Source of the DNA: Nemertoderma westbladi
Taxonomy: Eukaryota > Xenacoelomorpha > Nemertodermatida > Nemertodermatidae
Assembly (NCBI GenBank): GCA_032718475.1
Contig: JAUCBJ010003825.1
Coordinates: 1-39,553 of the forward strand
Length of the DNA: 39,553 nt
Direction: 5' to 3'
A program made the translations under genes and the position numbers. The notes below the pieces were generated by a model. The model had not been told where the DNA came from, did not search any database, and saw only the letters and a list, made by a program, of their open reading frames with translations. Shown here piece after piece: positions 1 to 9,100 of this stretch. Positions within the stretch are counted from its first letter, which is position 1, and the number at the start of each line of letters is the position of its first letter.

Positions 1-197
1 AGAGCGGCTTTGGAATTTTTGTGCTTTTCTGTTTTAGCCTTACACTAGTAGGCTTAATTATAAGGACATATATCCGTTATCAATCCAAAACTGACTGATT
101 GTCACAACTCATGCAACTCAACATACCTAATCAAACATACCTGTGCATACTTTTATATTGTTATACTGCTATTCAGTGTTCAGTTTCTTCATAATAT

Positions 198-401
198 GGT
201 TGATGAATTATTATATTTGGAATAACGATAAATAACCCCGAAACCCAATATTCTTGATATACCGAAGGTAAGAGGTTTATATATAGCAGGTTACATATTG
301 AGGTTGATGAATTATTATATTTGGAATAACGATAAATAACCCCGAAACCCAATATTCTTGATATACCGAAGGTAAGAGGTTTATATATAGCAGGTTACAT
401 A
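198..401. repeat. 104-bp tandem duplication
   Basis: Bases 198-297 recur at 302-401 almost without change (period 104). Each unit starts GGTTGATGAATTATTATA and ends in CAGGTTACATAT. The near identity indicates a recent duplication. No gene is seen around it: the short open frames at 417-611 and 486-668 overlap on opposite strands, have no recognisable domain and are probably chance. Confidence 0.9.
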
Positions 402-1218
402 TAACGATTGTGACTTATGTTAAAGTGGTTTGAAGTGAATCTAATGTTATTTGATAGACCCTACATGAGTCGGTCTGTGTTCCTTTTATATGTGACTAAA
501 ATCAGGGAAGATCGGCAGATTAGTGTGCAGTATTGTGCAGCATTGTGTATGAGTGAGACTGATAACGAAGCATTTCCTAAAGAATGCGCCATATATGTGA
601 ATTATAACTAAGCCATATCGTTGTGAGTAGTTTAAGTCATAACTCTGTTTATATAGATAGAGCGCCACGTCCTAAAGGAACTGTTAATATTCCCGAAGGT
701 GAATAATATTGTCAGAGATTGTATAATACTGTCAGTCGAATAATACATTAGGCTTACATAGCAATAAGATTAAGCCGTCGAACCCAATCTCCCGGGTATA
801 TCCAGCGGGTGAATGATCGCGCACAGATTGGTTTCGACTAGTGTAGTGAATCAAATACTTGTCAGAGGCTAAAAGTGATTTATTATATAGAAGACATCCT
901 AATTTGGCGGGTTAAACTGCCAAAGGTCTGAAAGCGCGAACAATATAATTACACATTTTGAAATATATGTTGATCACGAGTATACTGATACTGACTGACT
1001 GAGTCTGTAGTATTATATACTCAAGTCATGTGCCATTTTCACACCAATAGCAGTTGTTTGGGTTAGGTTGATGGGCGTTGTTTAGGTTAGGAGGTTGGGC
1101 GTAGTTTGGGTTAAGAGCTTGGGCGTTGGTTTTTACTATGAATATCATTTTAAATGATTAAATATAATTGAATTGAATTGTTTGGGTTAAGAGGTTAAGA
1201 GGGTTTTGGTTTGGGTTA
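402..1218. other. Non-coding stretch with degenerate GGTTA-rich part
   Basis: No credible gene. From about 1055 to 1215 the sequence is rich in GGGTTA, TTAGG and GGGTTAAGAG words separated by GGGCG, a degenerate telomere-like composition without a regular period. The rest is AT-rich and unremarkable. Confidence 0.4.
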
Positions 1219-1233
1219 GTTATTTACGGGTCC

Positions 1234-1256
1234 TACTAAACTCCCAAAAGAACCCA
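1234..1256. repeat. Left terminal inverted repeat
   Basis: Perfect 23-bp inverted partner of 3251-3273. Followed inward by A-rich iterations of CCAAAAGAAC, mirrored on the other end as GTTCTTTTGG. Confidence 0.75.
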
Positions 1257-2029
1257 ATAAAATCCAAAAGAACTCAAAAGAACCCAAAAACACCCAAAAG
1301 AACCTAAATTTGTTATAAACATTAGATTTTACCTCCAAATCTGCTGCAGATGTCCTTTTGTGCAGATTTTCTGCCACTTGTGCTTGAATCTATTCTTCGA
1401 ATTACCTAACCCAACCCGACCTAATAGAATACTGACATTCTACTGTAAGTTACTTGTTAAGTCACGCAGAAAAACTCAAACACAGTAGTGGAAGGCTACC
1501 AATAACTACAGTACTTAATGCAGGCAGACTATTAACGTATCAGCTTTACAAACTTGCAGCGTTGCAGGGCCTCTTCTACGTATACAGTAGGATAATTACT
1601 GCAAAGACTAGGGGCTGTGAGTTGGAGGGGACATCTAAATCTGAAAATAACCGATGAGTAATCGGAAAGTATTATTCCATAAAAAATGAATTCAGACATT
1701 TCGCCATCTAGCTGCAGACTGTTGAAAAGATGGCGTCAAAAGTGTCTATAAAGTCGAAACTTTTGCTCTTATCGATGCCTGCAAATTTTCAATTTGACAG
1801 CTTTAAATCCGACAAAGTTGGATCCCCGGACACCCCACTAACAGTGTCAGTTCGCAGAGGTTCTGCAAACTTCGTGGCTCGCCCCACATAAGACAAGAGT
1901 GAAAACAAATAACTCAAATTAAACAGTAGGCTACGCTACCTTATACTAAATCAGTCACAGTCTCGAGAATTACGAGATTTCGGTTTGGATACATATTGGT
2001 TATATAGTAGGCTTAGGCCTACTGTAGAT

Positions 2030-2330
2030 TTTCCATCCAAAAACATTAAACATTTATTTAGTAATACAGGGAAAGGAGCAGGTTACAAAGCCGCCATTTT
2101 CTATCCAAAACAATATACCTTTTCTTTAGCAATACATAGAAAGGAGCAGGTTACAAAGGCGGTCTTTTCTAACCAAAACAATAAACCGTTTCTTTAGCAA
2201 CACAGTGAAAGGACCAGGTTACAAAGGCGGGCTTTTCTAAGCAAAACAATAAACGTATTCTTTAGCAATACAGGGAAAGGAGCAGGTTACAGGGGCGGGC
2301 TTTTCTAACCAAAACAATAAACCTTTCCAA
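2030..2330. repeat. 68-bp minisatellite, about 4 copies
   Basis: The word GAAAGGAGCAGGTTACA begins at 2071, 2139, 2207 (with ACC) and 2275, an exact 68-bp period. Each unit also carries CCAAAACAATAAAC and TTTAGCAATACA. It lies inside the 1228-3279 element. Confidence 0.9.
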
Positions 2331-2334
2331 AGGT

Positions 2335-2366
2335 AGGGTAGCTCAGTTGGCTGAGCGCCGGTTATT
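2335..2366 (+). other. tRNA 5'-half-like sequence
   Basis: GGGTAGCTCAGTTGGCTGAG resembles a tRNA 5' half: a D-arm stem GCTCAG/CTGAGC and an A-box-like TAGCTCAGTTGG. There is no anticodon arm, T arm or B box downstream; instead a 32-bp tandem repeat starts. It is a remnant of a tRNA or tRNA-derived SINE, not a working tRNA gene. Confidence 0.45.
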
Positions 2367-2462
2367 TTGGCGCGGTGCAGGGAGGCTATTCTCTCTTATT
2401 GGCGCGGTGCAGGGAGGCTATTCTTTCTTATTGGCGCGGTGCAGGGAGGCTATTCTCTATAT
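2367..2462. repeat. 32-bp tandem repeat, 3 copies
   Basis: TTGGCGCGGTGCAGGGAGGC starts at 2367, 2399 and 2431. The unit is GC-rich in contrast to its surroundings. Confidence 0.9.
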
Positions 2463-2621
2463 AGACTACAGTACTAAAATTCTGAAATAATTATTAAATT
2501 CATTTTTTAGTAAATATAAATAATAGTGATAGTAAATTTAACAGTATCAGTAGGCCTCTGCGTATTGCAGTTCCGCAATATTTTTCTTTCTAGGGTTTAG
2601 GCATTATCTTTACACCACTCC

Positions 2622-2740
2622 TTCCTTATACTGATACTGGTAATGATGGCCAAGAATATCACTCTTTCCTTATACTGATACTGGTAATGATGGCCAAGAA
2701 TATCACTCTTTCCTTATACTGATACTGGTAATGATGGCCT
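2622..2740. repeat. 44-bp tandem repeat, about 2.7 copies
   Basis: TTCCTTATACTGATACTGG starts at 2622, 2666 and 2710 and each copy continues with TAATGATGGCC. The copies are almost identical. Confidence 0.9.
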
Positions 2741-3250
2741 AAGAGAACAGCAGTAGTACCGGAGAACTTAAATCGTTAAATTAAAATTAAAAAACGGACA
2801 AAAAGTCTAAATAAACGGACATAATAAGTGATTTAAAAGGAAGAGAAAATTAATTCTGTAAAAAATCCCCTAGGCCCCTATAAATCTAACAAAATATGGC
2901 CTTTCCAATACCACCCACCCCCCAATGGTAGTCAGGTACGTTGGTACAGTAGGCCAATGCCATAAGGGTTGTACTACCGTTGCTATACACTAAGGGATAT
3001 GGTAGGGAGGCCTTGTAAGAATTGTGGGAGGAGTGATGCGGCGTCTGCAGTTCGTGTTCTTCCAGAAGTGTTCACTGTACCTTCGTGGCGGCCGGCGATC
3101 AAGGCACACCCTGGGATCGTCGATGGAGAGCTGACATGCGCTGATAGGACATTGCAACGCTGTGCTATAGGGGATACATACAGCAATTAGAAATTACCTA
3201 ACAAACTTTAACTATCTTTTGGGTATTAATTGGTTCTTTTGGTTTTTTTT

Positions 3251-3273
3251 TGGGTTCTTTTGGGAGTTTAGTA
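3251..3273. repeat. Right terminal inverted repeat
   Basis: Perfect 23-bp inverted partner of 1234-1256, followed after six bases by the second copy of the 9-bp direct repeat GTTATTTAC (3280-3288). Confidence 0.75.
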
Positions 3274-3370
3274 TGACCGGTTATTTACAATTCTTATTTA
3301 CCCATCCACCTAATAGTGGCACTAAACAGATTCTTCGCCAACTACATGGCTCGCCCCACACCTGAAAATC

Positions 3371-3597
3371 TGGAACTAAATTCGCTTCCATTGGAACTAA
3401 ATTCGCTTCCATTGGAACTAAGTTAGCATCCATTGGAACTAAATTCGCTTACATTGGAACTAAACTGAAATTCACTTGCATTGGAACTAAATTCGTTTTC
3501 GTTTTTATCTAGTTATTGGAACTAAATTCGCCAAAATTGGAACTAAATTCGTTTCCATTAGAACTGAATTCGCATGTGGCTTAATTTGGAACTAAGT
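3371..3597. repeat. Degenerate ~22-bp repeat, GGAACTAAATTCGC type
   Basis: About ten iterations of TTGGAACTAAATTCGCTTCC with point changes and small insertions between 3371 and 3597. No coding sense is apparent. Confidence 0.85.
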
Positions 3598-4420
3598 CTA
3601 CCAGTCTAACAATTAAATTTTGACTAGAGGCCGTGTTGCCGAGGGATGAGGGACCGGATGGGACTGCGGCGCCTGAATGGCGGCTTGAATGCGGGTTACC
3701 CAGCTCCTTTAAGGACGCTGTTCGCTGCTGTTTCATGGCCGTGTCTTGGAAAGGCTGTGATGGCAACAACCGGGTGCCTGAGATACATTCCGATCTTAGA
3801 ATGCCTTGATTGATTGCTCGAGAAAATACTTAGGGATCGGCGACATCGATCGTGTTCTCTGAATGTCATCATTATAGTCTTCCTGTTTATTGAGTGGCCA
3901 TTATGTAACAGATGGCATAATCTTCCCGGAGTGAGACCGGATTCTACGTTGTGTTCTGTAGAATTTGTTACGCTATTAAGCAAAAATTTTGTCACTGTGA
4001 ATGTAAAGCAACATATAAAAGTAATAACAATGGGTAATGCGATCATCATCGTGGCCCCAGGAAGGATAGCCTTTGTGTAGCTGCGATTGAGGCTGATTCC
4101 ATCATATTACATATTATATTATATTTGTTTCTAAATCAACCAGGTATTTTCTCAATCTTAGTGCAACACATGCGAATGCGTTGAATTAATTATTGGATTT
4201 ATGTATACCGCAGGGGGGGGGGGGGGGGGGGGGGGGCTTTGCGCTCAATTAGGTTATTCTGTCACATGGCTTTTCTGTATTCAAAATCGCAAAATCAATA
4301 AAAGCACAACACAAATTACAATGAAATATATGAAACAATATAAGTAATGGGGGCGCTAATAAGCAATGGCGTAAACCTCCAATGAAGGGTTGCTTGAACA
4401 TGGTGGATGACTTCTGCTAC
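3598..4420. other. No recognised gene; contains 24-G tract
   Basis: A GC-richer patch at about 3625-3800 is covered by overlapping open frames on both strands (117 codons minus, 88 codons plus). None shows a domain, and their mutual overlap argues for chance. A run of 24 G lies at 4213-4236. Confidence 0.4.
4213..4236. repeat. Poly-G tract (24 G)
   Basis: Uninterrupted G run. It is one of four such tracts in the window, the others being 12596-12611, 20546-20569 and 39094-39121. Confidence 0.95.
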
Positions 4421-4424
4421 TTTT

Positions 4425-4690
4425 GATCATTATTGGTGTTATGGATGAATGAGTGGTTTCATATTATTATAACTTTTTGTTGGGCACAGCTTTGCAAAGT
4501 CGGCAATGACGTCCAGGTGGGATCGAACTGGTGACCTCTGAGTAGGAAGTTTGACGCTCTAACCATTCAGCTAGCGGCTCAGGTAAAAGATTGACCTGGA
4601 AATACTACCTGATACCTTGTATGTCCGCAATTTACCTCCTCATGGCCTCTCATCTGTCAATACCATCATATGCTGCCACTGTGCTCAACC
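4425..4690 (-). mobile_element. tRNA-like repeat with one inverted end, copy 1
   Basis: Read on the minus strand, 4580-4511 is tRNA-like: an A box (TAGCTGAATGG, about 4563-4573) and a B box (AGTTCGATCCC, about 4519-4529) at normal spacing, as in tRNA-derived SINEs. A second copy of the family lies at 17905-18300. The left end here (about 4425-4471, containing GAGTGGTTTCATATTATTAT) is found inverted at the right end of copy 2, so the full element probably had long inverted ends; copy 1 has lost the right one. A LINE copy starts just beyond it. Confidence 0.65.
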
Positions 4691-4717
4691 AGTACGGTAG
4701 GGTACGGTAGGGTTGAA

Positions 4718-5640
4718 TGCGTTGAAGAACTTTGGATACGTAAGGAGTGGCATGGGAAGCTTTTAATGGGCTTTCCAGGATTTGAAAGACCTATAGAATA
4801 AAACGGTATCTCAAGGTTCTATTATTTATGGCAGCAGTAGTATCAGTACTCTTATATGGGAGTCCATACTACTACTTCTACTATAATCGGCCTGCTGCAT
4901 TGAAACTGCACATTAAAATGCTATGCTAGCTTAACAAAAACATTTGGTCAATACCATGCAATACACAATTGGCAAGCCCAAAGCAGCGTCAGGCTGGTCC
5001 TCACGGCGAAAACAATGTCCTGCAAAGCGGAGGCTGCTTTGTTCTAGTGTCAAGCATGGGGGAACCAATGAGACACCTCCAATGTTTTATAGTGTCTGGT
5101 TGGAGATGTGTACATTGTACTTGACACAGTATGGGAGTCCATGCTGGGCTTTAACTGCAGAGGATACCTTATCCCTTGATGGGCCCTATACAAGAATGCT
5201 ACGTCGGGTTCTTTGTGTCAAGTACAATGTACACATATCCAACCAGACACTATATAATATTGGAGGTGTCCCATTGGTCCCCCAATCTTGAGACCTGAAT
5301 AAAGCCGCCTCCGCTTTGCAGGACATTGCTTTTGCCGTGAGTATGAGTACCATCCTGCGCACAATATTGTGCTTTGGCAGCCCCATGGACAAAATATACA
5401 AGGTTTAAAGGACGCGGGCCTTGAATATCGGATAATCTAACAAATGTCATGGGTGATAGGGAGTTGTGGCGGCGCAATTTATCTACAAGCCGGCATTCCA
5501 TTATTAATGCGATTTACATCACAGCTAACCAATTGTAGATTGCATGGCGGTGACACAATTATTTTGTTAAGCCATCGTAGTATCTTATTAATGTTCAGCT
5601 ACAATGCAACAGGCCGATTATAGATAGATATATATTAGAT
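4718..5640 (+). mobile_element. Truncated LINE copy, interrupted by another LINE
   Basis: Plus-strand 5'-truncated copy of the same non-LTR family as 32714-34070. It starts in the post-reverse-transcriptase region (the segment read as GKAWAALNRLSRIW in the better copy) and runs through the C-terminal segment to a tail of ATAGATAGATATA. It is split at 4867/5130 by a minus-strand insertion with a 13-bp target duplication. Its 3' UTR appears internally duplicated compared with the copies at 25552 and 32714. Many frameshifts; not functional. Confidence 0.85.
4868..5129 (-). mobile_element. Nested minus-strand LINE insertion, 262 bp
   Basis: The 3' end of the LINE family lies at 4868 with a short TAG-repeat tail (ACTACTACTTCTACTA on the plus strand) and the truncated 5' end at 5129. 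It is flanked by exact 13-bp direct repeats TATGGGAGTCCAT at 4855-4867 and 5130-5142, a target-site duplication made inside the older plus-strand LINE copy. Confidence 0.88.
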
Positions 5641-5946
5641 TTGAGGTCTTGCTTTGATACCCACTGTGATAGAAAAATATATCTAGATGATTTGCTCAAT
5701 GATTTAAATTAATTTATAATTAAAGGGAATCCGAAAATCTATTACTGCACAGGAGTCACGAGTAAGTACACCATACTTAAATTCAAATAAGTAACAAATA
5801 TACCACCAATCACCAAATACCTAAGTTTGACATAGCACAAAGACTAGAATCGGTATGATTGGGTAGAGATATTGATTGATAATCAGTTTAAATCATTGTA
5901 AATGATTGGCTCATCGTCGGCAACTTCGATTACTACAATTTAACAG
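5641..5946. other. 3' flank of the vitellogenin gene
   Basis: AT-rich, no gene or repeat recognised. It separates the LINE copy from the vitellogenin stop codon. Confidence 0.4.
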
Positions 5947-5952
5947 TTTATT
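5947..5952 (-). terminator. Candidate polyadenylation signal overlapping the stop codon
   Basis: The minus strand reads CAATAAACTG, so AATAAA includes the TAA stop (5948-5950) of the vitellogenin frame. No other exact AATAAA was noticed just downstream in the minus direction. If used, the 3' UTR would be only a few tens of bases. Confidence 0.4.
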
Positions 5953-6111
5953 GATCACATGGCGTGTCACAGGTGCACGTAAGAGGCACATCAATGGTTT
6001 GCAAGGTGTCGTACTTTCGGGATTGGAGGTGTTGTTGGTGAGCCATAGTGTGCATCCATTGGTTGTATGTGTTAGAATTGTAAGTGACAGCTGGTTCACA
6101 GAAGAATCCAA
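5948..6111 (-). CDS. Vitellogenin exon 22: C-terminus
   Basis: Residues 1478-1531 plus TAA. Starts IGFFCEP directly after VNVE of exon 21 and ends LTCTCDTPCDQ, with five Cys in all. Acceptor CTTTCAG|TTGGAT, phase 1. Chosen over a possible exon at 6395-6444, whose product would be a plain hydrophobic stretch. Confidence 0.82.
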
Positions 6112-9100
6112 CTGAAAGACAATGATTATTAATCATTAGTCATGTATTATTATATTTTATGAAGAATATCCTTTATCTTTAAATTATCCACCCCCCTTGT
6201 AAAGTACGAATTTTGCGTAGTTTAATGTCCGTATATGCGGACAATATAAGTAAATGCATTTTTTCCAATAAAAAAAATAATATATAAATAAATAATATGC
6301 AAAATATGCTTTTACTATTCTTCGAAAATGTTGATTAAAAGGTCGAACTAAAAAATGTTACTTTCTATTTATAAAATAAATTGTTATTTCTTACAGAGAC
6401 CACTGGAACCAGAAGGAGTAGAGTGAGACACAACATATTAATAACTATTTACTTTGTTTAAGAGCACGGCATACAAGTGATCTAGATTCCATAATGATAA
6501 GCGCAATAATTATTGATCATTTTAAGGTTCAAATATATTAAAATTTTCCGAAATACCTACAATATGATGGTAGAAAAGTTATGTTGTAAAAAGTTATTGC
6601 ATAAATTAGTGTTGTAAGAGTCATATTGTGTAGGCCTACTTACTTTCAACATTGACTAATTCAGCAGCCTCACATCCCTGACGGCAGGTGAGTAAAGGCA
6701 TAGCAGAGAAGCACTGATGGTTGATATTACCAATAGTTAGATCGCTAAGTAATTCTTTGTGGACGATCTCTAGATCGCAACCATTCTCACAACCCTTAAC
6801 GAGCCAAGAGTGGACGAAAGCGGTAGGTTCATGAACGATCAGTTGGTTGGGAAGAGTCATGTCATCTTCCTGGATTCCATTCCAGTTGCCAAGTATACCA
6901 CATAGAGAGGAGTGAAACATGGGGGCAACCTGAAAACAATGAGAATAGCTAAATATTGAACAATTTGTGAATTGAACAACGACCAATGATAGTGATTTCT
7001 ACTTTCATTTTATGTATCGTGTCTCGTGTCATTATATAAACTATCCTGACCTTGTAAACTACATTGACACTCTTGTATTTCGGGAAGCTAAGACAATCAT
7101 AGACGTGATGTTTATCAATACTAAACTTACTTTAAATGTGACAGTCTGCATAGCTTCCGGTTGATATTTAACCAGGATTCCGATAGTTGGTAGTGTGACG
7201 GTTATTGCGGTGCCTTCCTTAACGATTTTGCCCATAACATTTGGGAGGGTGAACTCATCAGTAAAGCTGATAGGTTGATCATTGACCTGGACTGTCAACT
7301 GGGGCAACAAGTTTATGTACCTAAAAGGCAGATCAAATACAAAATAAAAATATATTATTTTATCACCAAAATAACATGAATGAGTAATTCATGAATAATG
7401 TACAAAAACAACAAAATTAGCATTGATGTATTCCTGGGTTCATTTACCGCAAATATTCTCTCCAGCCTCGTTCAGAGGCAGGGTTGATAGTTTGTACCTT
7501 GAGGAAAGTGCCTCATCCTAGTGAATACACCCCTCCTCGTCAAAGTTTCAATTTTTTTCTTCTTCAGCAGAAATTCATGAGAATTTCAAATCTTAAAACC
7601 GCATAGAGAGATCTGTTTTAGTTCCCGAGAAATCGCTGTTTTTCTGCATGACGGGGTCTGTCCGTCAAAATTTTTAAACAGACAGACATCCGACAGCCAG
7701 GCTAGATTCAACCAAACATTAAAACCGACATCGGAAATGATATCAGCGACCCCGAAAACCCCTGTTATTTAAATTTTGGCTCGGTGGTGTGCTTCCTTTC
7801 TGCCAACGATTCCATTTTCATTCCAACTTTTTGCCAATGATTAACCAACCAGACTCCAGACATTTTTGCGCGGGATGTTTTAAACTTTGATGTCTTCAAT
7901 ATGACCCCACCCATCGATTTTTATCTTGTCAACCTATCTGAATGAAAGAAACGGGGTTGGAAATGCCGACTGGAACTGAAGCATTGAAGAAATACTGATA
8001 GACGATACGATAGACCTGGGGTTTTCGAGCATGTCTGTTTGTTTGCAAAGCTCAATAAGTGCATGGAAGATGGGGCCATCTAAGTTAGTGCCACATAAAC
8101 AATGCACCTATGGTGACCAGATTGGTGCTCCGACGCGTAGTCAAGATACCACTCAAATTGTTCAGCAGACAAACGAAAGCCTAGAGTATATGACACGAAG
8201 GAAGAACATTAGCCAATCAGATGATTCTGGGACTTGGTATTCACGATCGTATTCGACTTTTTCCACGAACGTATTCGACCTATGTCCAATGGGCTCCATT
8301 TATAATTGTATTATGACAGTATTGAATTATTTATTCATTCCAGATATATTCCGTTACTTTTCTCCAATTCTGGAAATTATACTTATTGTATTAATTTAGG
8401 TCGTATCTATAACATACATAACATACCCACTAATAGTTACAGAAATTATAATAATATAATAATTTCTCACGTGTCTTCGATGCGGATTTCCAGGGCTTGT
8501 TTATGAGATACTTCATTGGGGCGATGGATTAAAACAGCGAACTGGGGTTGGGATGTGCATTCTTTGGTAAGAACAAACTTGCATTTAGGTGGAAGTTCCA
8601 AGGGTAATCGAAGACCATCGAATGTTTCAACGGAATTCCTCAGAACCTTTCCAATAGCTTTTGGGGAACAACAATTTACAATAGTTATTTATAATAAAAC
8701 TATTCGTGTTGTATCAACTAATTGCTTTTCATTAACCATTACTACTATTTTGTTTTTATATTAATTAAACTGCTAATGTAAATCTCATTAACATTTGCCA
8801 GTGAAAGTCATCTGTTCTGAGTTATCAATAATATACAAAAAAATAAAATGGCCAAAGTCTATTCACAATAAAGACAGTTTAGGCTAAGCCATGTCATAAT
8901 GTGATTATTATCAATGATGTATTGTTCACATAAAATAATTCTTTGTAAACTTACTCTGAAGTTTCTGAGTATGAAATTGGATCAGTCTGTTCCAATAGTT
9001 CCATGATGTAATAGGTTCCTCAGTTAGAAGTTGCTCCGTCAATACATTGGTGTTAAACAATTCCATCAAGAAATTATCATTGAAAAAGAATGGCATATTG

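Larger units (their letters stand above)
1228..3279. mobile_element. Non-autonomous DNA transposon-like element, about 2.05 kb
   Basis: The ends are inverted repeats: 1234-1256 is the exact reverse complement of 3251-3273 (23 bp, beginning TACTAAACTCCCAAAAGAAC), and weaker similarity continues inward for about 80 bp and outward to 1228 and 3279. Immediately outside lies the 9-bp direct repeat GTTATTTAC at 1219-1227 and 3280-3288, as a target-site duplication. A 9-bp duplication is typical of Mutator-like elements, and 8 bp (TTATTTAC) would fit hAT. No transposase is seen; the interior holds minisatellites and a GC-richer piece at 2990-3190 with a 73-codon open frame of unknown value. Family assignment is open. 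Confidence 0.65.

Noticed and set aside
2335-2366. Functional tRNA gene
   Set aside because: Only the D-arm half is present; no anticodon arm, T arm or terminator.
2969-3190. Small zinc-finger-like protein (CKNCGRSD)
   Set aside because: Only one Cys pair, no second pair or His, and a 67-codon open frame covers the same bases on the other strand.
3696-4080. Overlapping 117- and 88-codon open frames on opposite strands
   Set aside because: No motif in either, mutual overlap and no neighbouring exons or signals.
5906-6115. Plus-strand open frame of 69 codons
   Set aside because: Antisense shadow of vitellogenin exon 22, which has splice, phase and Cys-pattern support.
6395-6444. Alternative last exon of vitellogenin
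   Set aside because: Splice signals exist and the phase fits, but the product is a plain hydrophobic stretch, whereas 5948-6111 continues the Cys-rich tail with a stop.
8031-8399. 122-codon plus-strand open frame
   Set aside because: Lies in vitellogenin intron 19, no domain, ends in low-complexity hydrophobic sequence; likely chance.
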